Part shown: positions 34,528-41,904 of the stretch, piece by piece | Layout of the letters: every line of letters starts with the position of its first letter | Numbering within the stretch: the stretch's first letter is position 1 | Assembly: GCA_014651175.1 (NCBI GenBank) | Contig: BMWJ01000004.1 | Span: 496,001-560,000 of the forward strand | Direction of reading: 5' to 3' | Length of the DNA stretch: 64,000 nt | From: Streptomyces clavifer | GTDB lineage: Bacteria > Actinomycetota > Actinomycetes > Streptomycetales > Streptomycetaceae | Notes under the pieces: model-generated | The model's input: the letters and a program-made list of their open reading frames with translations, nothing else | What the model was told of the DNA's origin: nothing | Database searches by the model: none | Program-made: the position numbers and the translations under genes

Positions 34528-35322
34528 TTACGCCGCAGAACGGAAGGCGGGCAGGTAGCCGCTCGACTGCCCGACGGCCTTGGGGTGGTACGAGTTGGTG
34601 ATCGGCACCGTCACGCTGTGGATCCAGGCGTCGCCCGAGCAGAGCTCGTGCCCGGTGAACTCGTCCACCACGCTGGAGAAGGTGAACCCGGCGTTGGCGG
34701 CCCGCTTGGCGAGCACCTCGTTCAGGATGTTCGAGGCGTTGTTGATCGCTCCGCGCTCGGTCTCGGTGAGCCCGGCGATGCAGTTGCCGGAGAGCTTGTA
34801 GAAGCGCGGGTACCCCAGCACCACCACACGGGCTTGCGGTGCCCGCGAGGTGATCCCGCCGTAGAGCGAGTCGAGCTTGCCCGGCAGCGTGTTCTGCACC
34901 TGGGAGACCGCCGTGTTCACCCGGCTCACACAGGTGGCCTCGCTCTGCAGTACACAGGTCTGCATCACGTCCGCGAACCCGACGTCGTTGCCGCCGGCGG
35001 TGACGCTCACGAGGGTGGTCGACGAACTCAGTGCGCTCAGCTGACCGCTGGACACGCTGGTGGTGGTGGCGCCCGAACAGGCGACGAACTTGAACGACGA
35101 CGGCGCGTTCGTGTTGGCCCAGAGGCGGGGGTAGGCGTTGGTGCTCCGCTTGCAGTCACCGCTCTCGGCGGTGTAGCTGCCGGCGCCGACGCCGGAGGAG
35201 TAGGAGTCACCGAGAGCGACGTAGTTGGCGCCCGCGGCGGAGGCGGGCTGCGCGACGCCGAGTGCGGCCACGGCGGCAATGGCGAGAGTGGAGACGGATG
35301 CCCAGAAGGTACGTACTGACAT
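34528..35322 (-). CDS. secreted SGNH/GDSL esterase-lipase
   Basis: The 264-residue product starts with a signal peptide (cleavage about residue 29-30, PASAA). It has the SGNH blocks: Ser40 in ALGDSYSSG (block I), a glycine block, SVTAGGNDVGF (block III Asn), and the Asp/His pair region YHPKAVGQ near the C-terminus. Six cysteines in the mature part would form three disulfides, as in the Streptomyces extracellular lipase of this group. ATG 35322 is followed directly by the basic MSVRTFW n-region. It ends with TAA, unusual for this window. Confidence 0.92.
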   Translation of the reverse strand: MSVRTFWASVSTLAIAAVAALGVAQPASAAGANYVALGDSYSSGVGAGSYTAESGDCKRSTNAYPRLWANTNAPSSFKFVACSGATTTSVSSGQLSALSSSTTLVSVTAGGNDVGFADVMQTCVLQSEATCVSRVNTAVSQVQNTLPGKLDSLYGGITSRAPQARVVVLGYPRFYKLSGNCIAGLTETERGAINNASNILNEVLAKRAANAGFTFSSVVDEFTGHELCSGDAWIHSVTVPITNSYHPKAVGQSSGYLPAFRSAA

Positions 35323-35630
35323 GGGGCTGCCAGCCCTTCGAAGTGTGGGGGACGGGTGGGGAGTTCGTGGGGCGAGCACGTTTGTAGCAGCCCGCGGTAC
35401 CCGTCGGTAATAGGCGTGAAAAAAGTCGTCTGATATGCCCGAATGATCGTTCGGTTGTCAATGCTCCGCGCGTAGATAAACCTCTGGCAGACCCTCGAAC
35501 CGGTGAAGTTCCGGGCTCTCCGTGACACCCCGATGACTCCTCTGAGTAACCATCAGGGGTGCGGCTCGTGCGGCTCGTTCATCACCCCCGTGTGCGGCGG
35601 ACCGTCTCCGGAACCGCCCCCGCGCACACG
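35323..35630. other. upstream region of the esterase gene
   Basis: This stretch of about 300 bp is the most AT-rich of the window (around 35400-35490) and should hold the esterase promoter on the minus strand. The duplication GTGCGGCTC at about 35560-35576 is visible. No gene is apparent. Confidence 0.5.
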
Positions 35631-35664
35631 GAAGCGGCCGCCAGGAGGTCCTGGCGGCCGCTTC
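35631..35664 (-). terminator. terminator after htpG
   Basis: A perfect 16-bp stem (35631-35646 with 35649-35664, arm GAAGCGGCCGCCAGGA) lies 15 bp beyond the htpG stop. Confidence 0.88.
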
Positions 35665-35679
35665 GGTGGGGCGCGCCGG

Positions 35680-37596
35680 TTACAGCGTGCGCTCCAGCCG
35701 GCCGGCCATCAGCCTGCTGAAACGGGCGGGATCGGTCAGTTCGCCGCCGTCGGAGAGGATGGCCAGACCGTGGACGAGCTCGGCCGCCTCTGCCAGTGAG
35801 TCGTCGGCACCCTGCTCGGTGTCCCGCTCGGCGTAGGCCTTCTTCAGCCCGCCGATCAGGGCGTGCGAGGGATTGAGCTCGAGAATGCGCTTGATGTGCG
35901 GCACTTCCTGGCCCATGGCGCGGTACATGTTCTCCAGTGCCGGAGTGACGTCGTGCGTGTCCGACACGATGCAGGCCGGCGAGACGGTGAGCCGCGAGGA
36001 GAGCCGTACCTCCTTCACGCTCTCACCCAGCTGTTCGGTCATCCAGGTCAGCAGGCCCGCGTAGTCCTGCTGCTGCTTCTCACGCTCGGCCTCGACCTCC
36101 TTCTTCTCCTCGGCGGTGTCGAGGTCGACTTCGCCCTTGGCGATGGACTGCAGCTGTTTGCCGTCGAACTCCGGCACGGACTGGACCCAGACCTCGTCCA
36201 CCGGGTCGGTCAGGAGAAGGACCTCGAAGCCCTTGGCGCGGAAGGCCTCCATGTGGGGCGAGCTCTCCATGGCGGCGCGCGATTCACCCGTCATGAAGTA
36301 GATCTGCTCCTGCCCCTCCTTCATCCGCTCCACGTACGAGCGCAGGGTGGTCAGCCCTTCCTCGTCCTGGGTCGAGGCGAACGAGGAGATCTCGAGAAGG
36401 GTGTCGCGGTTCTCGAAGTCGTCGAGCAGGCCCTCCTTGAGGACCCGGCCGAATTCCTTCCAGAGCGTGCCGTACTTCTCCGGGGCGGCGGACATCATGT
36501 CCTTGACCGTCGACAGCACCTTCTTGACCAGGCGGCGCCGCATCAGCTCGATCTGGCGGTCCTGCTGCAGAATCTCGCGCGACACGTTGAGCGAGAGGTC
36601 CTGGGCGTCGACCACACCCTTCACGAAGCGAAGGTACGTCGGCATGAGCGCTTCGCAGTCATCCATGATGAATACGCGCTTGACGTAGAGCTGGACCCCG
36701 CGCTTGTGGCCCTGCATGAACAGGTCCTGAGGTGCGTGGGAGGGCAGGAAGAGCAGCGCCTGATATTCGAACGTGCCCTCCGCCTGCATACGGATCGTTT
36801 CGAGCGGATCGGTCCAGTCGTGGCTGATGTGCTTGTACAGCTCGCTGTACTCTTCGTCGGTCACGGAGCTGCGGGACCGGGCCCACAGCGCCTTCATCGA
36901 GTTGACCGTTTCGGTGCCGGGCTCGGCGCCGTCCTCGTCCGCCGTCGTGGCGGCCATACGGATGGGCCAGGTGATGAAGTCCGAGTACCGCTTGACGATC
37001 TCCCTGAGCTTCCAGGGCGAGGTGTAGTCGAAGAGCTGGTCCTCTGCGTCCTCCGGCTTGAGCCGCAGGGTGACCGAGGTGCCCTGTGGGGCGTCGTCGA
37101 CGGATTCGACGGTGTACGTTCCCTCGCCGCTGGAATTCCAGCGCGTTCCGTGGCTCTCACCCGCGCGCCGGGTCAGCAGCGTGACCTCGTCGGCCACCAT
37201 GAAGCTGGCGTAGAAGCCGACACCGAACTGCCCGATGAGCTCCTCGGAGGTCGCGGAGTCCTGGGCCTCCTTCAGTTCCTTCAGGAACTTCGCCGTACCG
37301 GAGTTCGCGATCGTTCCGATCAGCTGCACGACTTCGTCGTGCGACATCCCGATCCCGTTGTCGCGAATGGTCAGCGTCCGTGTCTCTATATCGGCCTCGA
37401 CGGCGATATGGAGGTCGGACGTATCCGCCTGGAGCGTGTCGTCGCGGAGAGTTTCCAGTCGCAGCTTGTCCAGCGCGTCCGATGAATTGGAGATGAGCTC
37501 ACGCAGGAATACATCCTTGTTCGAGTAAATCGAATGGATCATCATCTGCAGGAGCTGGCGCGCTTCTACCTGGAACTCGAATGTCTCGGCCGGCAT
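35680..37596 (-). CDS. htpG: Hsp90-family molecular chaperone HtpG
   Basis: This cytosolic ATP-dependent chaperone of 638 residues has the GHKL ATP site in the N-domain (FLRELISNSSDALDK, DNGIGM, GQFGVGFYASF), a middle domain with the catalytic-loop region (KRVFIMDDCEALMPTYLRFVKGVVD, SLNVSREILQQ) and a C-terminal dimerisation domain. ATG 37596 starts the conserved MPAETFEFQVEARQLLQMM. A TACGAT at about 37642-37647 (minus strand) could be its -10 box. It is monocistronic. Confidence 0.97.
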   Translation of the reverse strand: MPAETFEFQVEARQLLQMMIHSIYSNKDVFLRELISNSSDALDKLRLETLRDDTLQADTSDLHIAVEADIETRTLTIRDNGIGMSHDEVVQLIGTIANSGTAKFLKELKEAQDSATSEELIGQFGVGFYASFMVADEVTLLTRRAGESHGTRWNSSGEGTYTVESVDDAPQGTSVTLRLKPEDAEDQLFDYTSPWKLREIVKRYSDFITWPIRMAATTADEDGAEPGTETVNSMKALWARSRSSVTDEEYSELYKHISHDWTDPLETIRMQAEGTFEYQALLFLPSHAPQDLFMQGHKRGVQLYVKRVFIMDDCEALMPTYLRFVKGVVDAQDLSLNVSREILQQDRQIELMRRRLVKKVLSTVKDMMSAAPEKYGTLWKEFGRVLKEGLLDDFENRDTLLEISSFASTQDEEGLTTLRSYVERMKEGQEQIYFMTGESRAAMESSPHMEAFRAKGFEVLLLTDPVDEVWVQSVPEFDGKQLQSIAKGEVDLDTAEEKKEVEAEREKQQQDYAGLLTWMTEQLGESVKEVRLSSRLTVSPACIVSDTHDVTPALENMYRAMGQEVPHIKRILELNPSHALIGGLKKAYAERDTEQGADDSLAEAAELVHGLAILSDGGELTDPARFSRLMAGRLERTL

Positions 37597-37738
37597 GGGT
37601 GCGGGTTCCCTTTCTTGGGGTACGTCGTCTGGGCCGGGACAATCGTAGCCAGCCCGCGCCATTCCCACGGCCGGTTCGGGGGGCGGGTGAAGTCGCGTTG
37701 CCCGAGGGGGTGTTCTCGGCCGGCGTCGGGTCCACCGG

Positions 37739-38392
37739 TCAGCGTGCTGCCCCGAGCCGTGAGACCAGGTCGTGCCAGCCCTGGTCCAACGCTTCGAGGG
37801 GCATCCCCCTCCGCCTGGTCAGGTGGTGGACGAGGGCGGCGTCGATCGATCCCAGCAGGGTGTGCGCGAGCAGCTCGGTGTCGCCTTCCACCCGGGCGCC
37901 GCGCAGCAGCATGGCGACATGGCTGAGGCGCAGGCGGTGCGCCGGTACCGCGTAGGCGCGCAAGGGGTCGGTCCGGGAGGCGAGGATCAGCTCGTGGTGA
38001 TCGCGTTCGTGGCGCATGACGGCAGGACCGAAGGCGTGCAGCCGCTCGGCGGCGGGGGCATCCGGGCCCATGGGGGGAGGCCCCGACAGGAAGGCGGCTT
38101 GGAGCAGCCCCTCACGGTGGTCGAGCAGCGCGATGAGCAGGCCGGTGCGGTCGCCGAAGCGTCGGAAGACGGTCCCTTTGCCCACCCCGGCGGCGGCGGC
38201 CACCGACTCCATGGTCAGGTTCGCTGCTCCGCGTTCGGCCATCAGACGGGAGGCGGCGTCGAGCAGCCGTGTGCGGTTGCGTGCCGCGTCCGACCGCAGC
38301 TGCTCGGGTTCGCCGACGGTGGAGAGCACGAGAGCCTGCCGCGCCTTGCCCGGGTCGGGCGGCCCGGGTGGCAGGGGAAGGGAACCGGTCAT
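37739..38392 (-). CDS. TetR-family transcriptional regulator
   Basis: The 217-residue product has an N-terminal TetR HTH (RTRLLDAASRLMAERGAANLTMESVAAAAGVGKGTVFRRFGDRTGLL) after about 30 extra residues, and a helical ligand domain. It is divergent from an FMN reductase gene, and the two nearly identical palindromes between them (38420-38474) are its probable operators. A role in repressing the reductase and itself fits. ATG 38392 lacks a strong ribosome-binding site, and an internal start closer to the HTH is possible. Confidence 0.9.
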   Translation of the reverse strand: MTGSLPLPPGPPDPGKARQALVLSTVGEPEQLRSDAARNRTRLLDAASRLMAERGAANLTMESVAAAAGVGKGTVFRRFGDRTGLLIALLDHREGLLQAAFLSGPPPMGPDAPAAERLHAFGPAVMRHERDHHELILASRTDPLRAYAVPAHRLRLSHVAMLLRGARVEGDTELLAHTLLGSIDAALVHHLTRRRGMPLEALDQGWHDLVSRLGAAR

Positions 38393-38419
38393 GGCATCAG
38401 GGTAACGCTCGGGGAAGAT

Positions 38420-38474
38420 AAGTGGACCGCGGTCCGTTTGGGTGGTACAACATTAAACGGACCACGGTCCGCTT
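38420..38474. promoter_or_regulatory. twin TetR operators
   Basis: Two 20-bp sites, 38420-38439 and 38455-38474, are exactly 35 bp apart. Their cores are GGACCGCGGTCC (perfect palindrome) and GGACCACGGTCC, both flanked by AAxxGG...CCxxTT. The sites fill most of the 115-bp gap between the TetR and reductase starts, so one repressor could control both directions. Confidence 0.8.
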
Positions 38475-38507
38475 GCTCCCGCAGTCTCGTCTCCCAGGAG
38501 TTCCCCC

Positions 38508-39065
38508 ATGTCTGTACGCATCCTCGCCCTCGTCGGCAGCCTTCGCGCCGGCTCCCACAACCGCCAGCTCGCCGAGGCCGCGGTGAAGCACGCCCCGGCG
38601 AACGCCGCTGTCGAGGTGTTCGAGGGCCTGGCCGACGTGCCCTTCTACAACGAGGACATCGACGTCGAGGGCAGCGTTCCGGCTGCGGCCGCCCGTCTGC
38701 GTGAGGCGGCGGGAGAGGCCGATGCCTTCCTGCTCTTCTCGCCCGAGTACAACGGCACCATGCCGGCCGTCCTGAAGAACGCGATCGACTGGCTGTCCCG
38801 CCCCTACGGCGCCGGCGCCCTCACCGGCAAGCAGGTCGCGGTCGTCGGCACGGCCTTCGGCCAGTTCGGCGGCGTGTGGGCCCAGGACGACGCCCGCAAG
38901 TCCGTCGGCATCGCCGGCGGAGCGGTTCTGGAGGACGTCAAGCTCTCCATCCCCGGCTCCGTGACCCGTTTCGCCGAGACCCACCCGGCCGATGACGCCG
39001 AGGTCGTCGCCTCGCTCACCGAGGTCATCCGTCGGGTCGCCGAGCAGCCCGTCGCGGCTGCCTGA
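38508..39065 (+). CDS. NAD(P)H-dependent FMN reductase
   Basis: The 185-residue flavodoxin-like product starts VRILALVGSLRAGSHNRQLAEAA, the FMN phosphate-binding GSLRxxSxN loop, and has FSPEYNGTMPAVLKNAIDWLSRP, the family signature, with AVVGTAFGQFGG later. Such enzymes reduce quinones, azo dyes or chromate and supply reduced flavin. ATG 38508 follows CAGGAG by about 6 bp. Control by the divergent TetR protein is likely. A weak 9-bp stem at 39081-39115 follows the gene. Confidence 0.92.
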   Translation: MSVRILALVGSLRAGSHNRQLAEAAVKHAPANAAVEVFEGLADVPFYNEDIDVEGSVPAAAARLREAAGEADAFLLFSPEYNGTMPAVLKNAIDWLSRPYGAGALTGKQVAVVGTAFGQFGGVWAQDDARKSVGIAGGAVLEDVKLSIPGSVTRFAETHPADDAEVVASLTEVIRRVAEQPVAAA

Positions 39066-39167
39066 CGCAGCCCACTCCCGCCGGCGGCGCGCCGAGGATG
39101 CCGCGTCGCCGCCGGGCACCTCACGCGGCCCCGCCCTGCCCCACTGGGGTTCCGCGTCCGGCCTGCT

Positions 39168-39599
39168 TCAGCCCCGCACCGGTGTTCCGTCCCGGCGGGG
39201 CATGACGCGTAGCCGCTCCGTGGGTGTTCCGGCCCGCGGCCCTCTCGCTCGCAGCCGGCATCGCCCGATGGTCCGGCGCTTCCCGATGAGCAGGCCCACG
39301 CGGCAGTGATCCGCCCACGGCCAGGCGTCGAGCCCAGGCATCGCGGTGCCGGTGATGGGGACGGCCCCGTCGGGACGCCAGGAGCACCGGGCGGCGAGCG
39401 CGCGCACGGAGCCGTGCATCACGGTGACGTCACCGCTCCAGCTCCGCCACTCCTGGCCGGCGTCCCTGTTCCTGTGTGATGCCCGGCGGCTCACCACCGG
39501 CGGGCTCGCGGCAGCGCGTCGAGCCATCGCGGCGTATGCGCGCGCCCCTCGGGGGTTGCTCCTCTGCTGCACCAGCCACCGCTTGTCGCTCCCGCTCAT
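39168..39599 (-). CDS. hypothetical protein, accessory region
   Basis: A 143-residue, strongly basic, Arg/Trp-containing product (MSGSDKRWLVQQRSNPRGARAYAAMARRAAAS...). I do not recognise a family, and no signal peptide or membrane helix is seen. Its ATG overlaps the stop of the upstream ORF by 4 bp (39596-39599), the pattern of a coupled operon, which is the main reason for calling it. Codon usage is less biased than in the core genes. It might be a non-functional ORF. Confidence 0.45.
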   Translation of the reverse strand: MSGSDKRWLVQQRSNPRGARAYAAMARRAAASPPVVSRRASHRNRDAGQEWRSWSGDVTVMHGSVRALAARCSWRPDGAVPITGTAMPGLDAWPWADHCRVGLLIGKRRTIGRCRLRARGPRAGTPTERLRVMPRRDGTPVRG

Positions 39600-40012
39600 C
39601 CCGGCTGCTCCCGTATCCGCGCCGCGAAGATGCTCAGGTCATGGCTCGCGCAGCCGCAGGCAACGGAGACCTCGACGCCGACGTGTGTACTCCGAGGGTT
39701 CCGCCCGCGGCCCGATGCGCCCCCCCGCACCTCGTGGATGTGCTCCTTCAGGCCGGTCCGCTCGTCGGGGTGCGTGATCCCGTGGGCCCTGGCGTAGTCG
39801 TCCAGGTCGACGACGACGAAACAGGACAGCTCACACGGCCAGACCGCGTCCAGCCAGGAGAGGGCTTCCCCCGCCCGCTCGTGCGCCGCGCGATCGTTCC
39901 CGTGCGTCACCGCGCCGTCCTCGTGCACCTCGGTGTGGCAGGTGGTCCGCGTGGTGCGGGGAAGTGGGGGATCCTTTCCCGCCGCTGCTGGGCCGCCGGC
40001 ACTCGAAGGCAC
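39596..40012 (-). CDS. hypothetical protein, accessory region
   Basis: A product of up to 138 residues of unknown family. The protein-like part begins around TEVHEDGAVTHGNDRAAHERAGEALSWLDAVWPCELSCFVVVDLDDYARAHG, with three further cysteines near CGCASHDLSIFAARI. The start is uncertain: GTG 40012 has no ribosome-binding site, while GTG 39910 has GAGGA 8 bp upstream and would give 104 residues. It follows the XRE gene by 15 bp and overlaps the next ORF by 4 bp, so all three probably form one operon. Confidence 0.5.
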   Translation of the reverse strand: MPSSAGGPAAAGKDPPLPRTTRTTCHTEVHEDGAVTHGNDRAAHERAGEALSWLDAVWPCELSCFVVVDLDDYARAHGITHPDERTGLKEHIHEVRGGASGRGRNPRSTHVGVEVSVACGCASHDLSIFAARIREQPG

Positions 40013-40027
40013 CTGCGGGGCGGCGCC

Positions 40028-40330
40028 CTACGAGGCCAGCCAGGCGCGTGCGCCATGACTGGAGGCGGTCGGTTCGCCAGCACCTTCAGGCTGGTTGATC
40101 TCGGCCCACACCGCGTCGAGGGAGAGGCCGAGGACATCTGCGATCGCAGCGATGGTCGGGAAGGCCGGGGTCGCTACGCGGCCCGACTCGATCTTCCGGA
40201 GGGTCTCCGGTGAGACACGGGCGTCGAGCGCGGTCTCGAGCATCGAGCGCCCGCCCCTGGCGCGACGCAACAGGGCACCGAGGCGCTGTCCGCGCTCGAC
40301 CTCTGCGGGTGTGAGCGGCAACCTGACCAT
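40028..40330 (-). CDS. XRE-family helix-turn-helix regulator
   Basis: The 100-residue product has a Cro/C1-type HTH at about 13-72 (RGQRLGALLRRARGGRSMLETALDARVSPETLRKIESGRVATPAFPTIAAIADVLGLSLDAVWAEI). It is divergent from a methionine aminopeptidase gene across 65 bp that carry a palindrome. ATG 40330 has almost no leader before it: TAGTAT on the minus strand lies just upstream, so the mRNA may be leaderless. Autoregulation and control of the aminopeptidase are likely. Confidence 0.85.
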   Translation of the reverse strand: MVRLPLTPAEVERGQRLGALLRRARGGRSMLETALDARVSPETLRKIESGRVATPAFPTIAAIADVLGLSLDAVWAEINQPEGAGEPTASSHGARAWLAS

Positions 40331-40331
40331 G

Positions 40332-40367
40332 TCCCGATACTAGTACCGGGATAATATGGCCGGGATA
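40332..40367. promoter_or_regulatory. XRE operator and divergent promoter region
   Basis: TCCCGATACTAGTACCGGGA (40332-40351) is a palindrome with a single mismatch. Its right half CCGGGATA (40346-40353) is repeated at 40360-40367. TAATAT (40352-40357) between them could be the -10 box for the aminopeptidase gene. The AT content stands out locally. Confidence 0.7.
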
Positions 40368-40395
40368 GTTATTGGTTCCCTGAGAAAGACGCCGC

Positions 40396-41172
40396 ATGAT
40401 CGAGATCCTGAACCACGTCGCACTGGACCGAGCGAAGGAGACGGGCGCCCTGGTCGCCCACATCCTGCAGACACTGAAGAGCCGCAGCAGGGTGGGCACG
40501 AACCTCCTGGACATCGACCGCTGGGCCCAGGCCATGATCGCCGAGGCGGGAGCGCAGTCCTGCTACGTCGACTACGCACCCTCGTTCGGACGCGGGCCGT
40601 TCGGCCACTACATCTGCACGGCCGTCAACGACGCCGTGCTCCACGGGCTGCCCCACGACTACAAGCTTGCTGACGGCGACCTGCTGACGCTGGACCTCGC
40701 TGTCTCCATGCGAGGAATCGCTGCGGACTCCGCCATCAGTTTCATCGTGGGCGACTCGAAGCCGTCGGAGAGCGTCGCGATGATCAGCGCTACCGAACGC
40801 GCACTGAGCGCGGGCATCGCGGCCGCCGGACCTGGAGCCCGCATCGGCGACATCGCCCACGCCATCGGTACGGTCCTCAGCGAGGCGGGGTATCCGATCA
40901 ACACCGAGTTCGGGGGCCACGGCATCGGATCGACGATGCACCAGGACCCACACGTGCCCAACACCGGGCGCCCCGGGCGTGGATACAAACTGCGCCCCGG
41001 TCTGCTGCTCGCACTGGAACCGTGGGTCATGGCGGACACCGCCAAGCTCGTCACCGATGCCGACGGCTGGACGCTCCGCAGTGCGACAGGCTGCCGGACA
41101 GCACACAGCGAGCACACGATCGCCATCACCGACGACGGAGCCGAAATCCTCACCCTGCCGAAACAGGCGTGA
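40396..41172 (+). CDS. map: type I methionine aminopeptidase (additional copy)
   Basis: The 258-residue M24 product has all expected ligands and general histidines by position: His83, Asp100, Asp111, His175 (GGHGIG), Glu208 (LEPW) and Glu239 (HSEH), so it should be active in removing N-terminal methionine. It is not in the ribosomal-protein context of the housekeeping map gene and lies beside tRNA-Pro with an XRE regulator, suggesting a conditionally expressed spare or inhibitor-resistant copy (inference). ATG 40396 has a weak GAGAAAG upstream. Confidence 0.9.
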   Translation: MIEILNHVALDRAKETGALVAHILQTLKSRSRVGTNLLDIDRWAQAMIAEAGAQSCYVDYAPSFGRGPFGHYICTAVNDAVLHGLPHDYKLADGDLLTLDLAVSMRGIAADSAISFIVGDSKPSESVAMISATERALSAGIAAAGPGARIGDIAHAIGTVLSEAGYPINTEFGGHGIGSTMHQDPHVPNTGRPGRGYKLRPGLLLALEPWVMADTAKLVTDADGWTLRSATGCRTAHSEHTIAITDDGAEILTLPKQA

Positions 41173-41669
41173 TCGCAGGGGCACAGCCACCCTGGTCCCA
41201 TGCCCCCGGTGCCCCGTCGTGCATCGACGCGAGTCGCTCCCAGCGGCAAGGGGCCGGAGCCGCCTGAGCCTTCCGCACGCCCCAGTGGCCGCGTACTTCA
41301 CTGCCGCGTTCTTCCCTGTTGTACGGCAGAGGCGAGAGCCCTCCCCCAGGATTCTCCTGGGGGAGCCGCCGGTCTGCGGAGCGCTCCACAGGATCCGAGC
41401 AGCGACCTGGGCGCGAGCGCGCAACGCATGGCGCACTGGCTCGCGGACATCAGCTCTCGGCCCTGTGTCCGCGCTCGACCGCCGGCATCTCGCCAGGGCG
41501 GGGCAGCGGCTCCGGGCGACGGCGGAGGCCGTCCCTCGCGAACGGATCCGCGCCGTGAGCACGCAGAAATCCGAGGCGACGGAGAAGGTCTTGGAGTGGC
41601 GAGGCGCGATGGCGGGAGGGCCGAAGCCAGGGGCCCGAGGCCCTCCCGCCAGGCCCTCCCGCATACGAC
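41173..41669. other. long non-coding or decayed region before tRNA-Pro
   Basis: About 500 bp with no credible gene. Open frames exist on both strands (e.g. 41200-41685), but their translations are Arg/Pro/Ser-rich and lack motifs. A strong hairpin lies at 41341-41365. The region may be remnant DNA at an old integration site, but no integrase fragment or tRNA 3'-end copy was seen. Confidence 0.5.
41341..41365. repeat. perfect 11-bp hairpin
   Basis: CTCCCCCAGGA (41341-41351) and TCCTGGGGGAG (41355-41365) flank the loop TTC. Short CCCCCAG...CTGGGGG hairpins of this look are scattered in Streptomyces intergenic DNA. Here it could also terminate the aminopeptidase transcript, 169 bp downstream of its stop. 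Confidence 0.6.
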
Positions 41670-41703
41670 AAAGGCCAGGTCCTGAATTTAGGACCTGGCC
41701 TTT
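41670..41703 (-). terminator. terminator of tRNA-Pro
   Basis: A perfect 13-bp stem (41670-41682 with 41691-41703, arm AAAGGCCAGGTCC) and an AT-rich 8-nt loop lie 19 bp beyond the tRNA 3' end. Confidence 0.88.
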
Positions 41704-41721
41704 GACCTGGTGTTTCAGCTG

Positions 41722-41795
41722 TCGGGGTGGCGGGATTTGAACCCACGACCTCTTCGTCCCGAACGAAGCGCGCTGCCAAGCTGCGCTACACCCCG
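41722..41795 (-). tRNA. tRNA-Pro (anticodon CGG)
   Basis: Read on the minus strand, the 74-nt gene starts CGGGGTGTAGCGCAG and ends CACCCCGA. The acceptor stem CGGGGTG/CACCCCG, the anticodon stem CTTCG/CGAAG around TTCGGGA (anticodon CGG) and the T arm with GGTTCAAATCC are all intact. CCA is not encoded. It is the only tRNA in the window and a typical integration site type, though no integrase is present. Confidence 0.95.
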
Positions 41796-41904
41796 ATGTC
41801 CACCGATTGTCTCGGCGACATCGATTACTTTAGCCCACCGGCGCCCGGAGGCGAAATCCGGTTTTGTTCCGGACGACGGGAACGGCGGTGAGCGCCCGTG
41901 ACCC

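Noticed and set aside
35863-37485. 540-codon plus-strand ORF opposite htpG
   Set aside because: Antisense of a highly conserved chaperone; no motif.
41200-41685. 161-codon ORF between map and tRNA-Pro
   Set aside because: Composition typical of random GC-rich frames and no recognisable motif.
39066-41795. Integrative element at tRNA-Pro
   Set aside because: No integrase, relaxase, replication gene or duplicated tRNA 3' end was found; only an accessory-looking gene content supports it.
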